Assembly: GCA_038527215.1 (NCBI GenBank)
Contig: JBCBGC010000176.1
Span: 1 to 12,941 of the forward strand
Length of the DNA: 12,941 bases
From: JAWPMV01 sp038527215
GTDB lineage: Bacteria > Bacteroidota > Bacteroidia > J057
Direction of reading: 5' to 3'
The notes below the pieces were generated by a model. It did not search any database. It was not told where the DNA came from and saw nothing but the letters and a program-made list of their open reading frames with translations. Made by a program: the position numbers and the translations under genes. Below are positions 12,855 to 12,941 of this stretch, one piece after another; within the stretch, counting starts at the first letter, position 1, and the number at the start of each line of letters is the position of its first letter.

Positions 12855-12941
12855 TGTACACAAGTATGAAAAGTCAGAAAAAATCCATAGAGTGAAAAAA
12901 ACTTCCTTCCTTACCCTTTGTGTATGTCATTTACCCCCCTC
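12855..12941. other. non-coding right edge
   Basis: An AT-richer stretch after repeat copy B with no reading frame. With the two repeat copies it makes the region 12627-12941 gene-free. I see no convincing promoter: TACCCTTTG near 12913 is one base too long for TAnnTTTG. Confidence 0.5.

Overview
This window reads as chromosomal DNA from a gliding-type member of the Bacteroidota. The clearest evidence is the secreted protein at 7320-8924, which ends in a gliding-motility-associated C-terminal (CHU_C, type IX secretion type-B) sorting domain. Other pointers are the general lack of Shine-Dalgarno sequences, candidate promoters of the TTG-N20-TAnnTTTG kind, and a LytS/BarA-like hybrid histidine kinase with a Bacteroidota-style Hpt motif. 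Base composition is near 50% G+C, which would fit a Saprospiria-like lineage, but that placement is a guess.

Left part (1-3951). A minus-strand pair encodes a SRPBCC-fold protein followed by an ECF-type sigma factor that runs off the left edge. It is preceded by a good candidate ECF promoter (TGTCACA-N16-TGTC), which suggests the sigma factor drives its own operon. Next is a divergent locus. A minus-strand HxlR regulator is translationally coupled to a GNAT acetyltransferase, and facing away from them is a plus-strand quinone-oxidoreductase-like MDR enzyme followed by a SAM methyltransferase. The 250-bp divergent spacer holds two related palindromes (GTCAC-type arms, 4-nt spacer) that look like HxlR operators. 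The layout resembles the known HxlR/quinone-reductase redox switches (QorR, YodB). A hairpin at 3920-3951 separates this block from the converging gene.

Middle part (3984-9531). Four genes encode envelope or secreted proteins: a 512-residue secreted protein of unknown function, a secreted ARPP-1-family protein, the T9SS-targeted multidomain protein, and a small lipoprotein with a beta-sandwich-like start. They are separate transcription units, and nothing visible makes them one pathway. The lipoprotein gene has a clear intrinsic terminator.

Right part (9532-12941). An orphan hybrid sensor kinase (HisKA, HATPase_c, REC, Hpt) is preceded by a spacer rich in short direct and inverted repeats. 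It is followed by a thiol-rich ArsR/SmtB regulator whose putative operator overlaps its own -10 region and ends one base before the ATG. The window closes with two copies of a GC-rich palindromic, MITE/REP-like repeat.

I see no tRNA, rRNA, CRISPR array, transposase, phage gene or recognised defence system. The most system-like parts are the HxlR-GNAT / QOR-methyltransferase locus and the SRPBCC-ECF operon.
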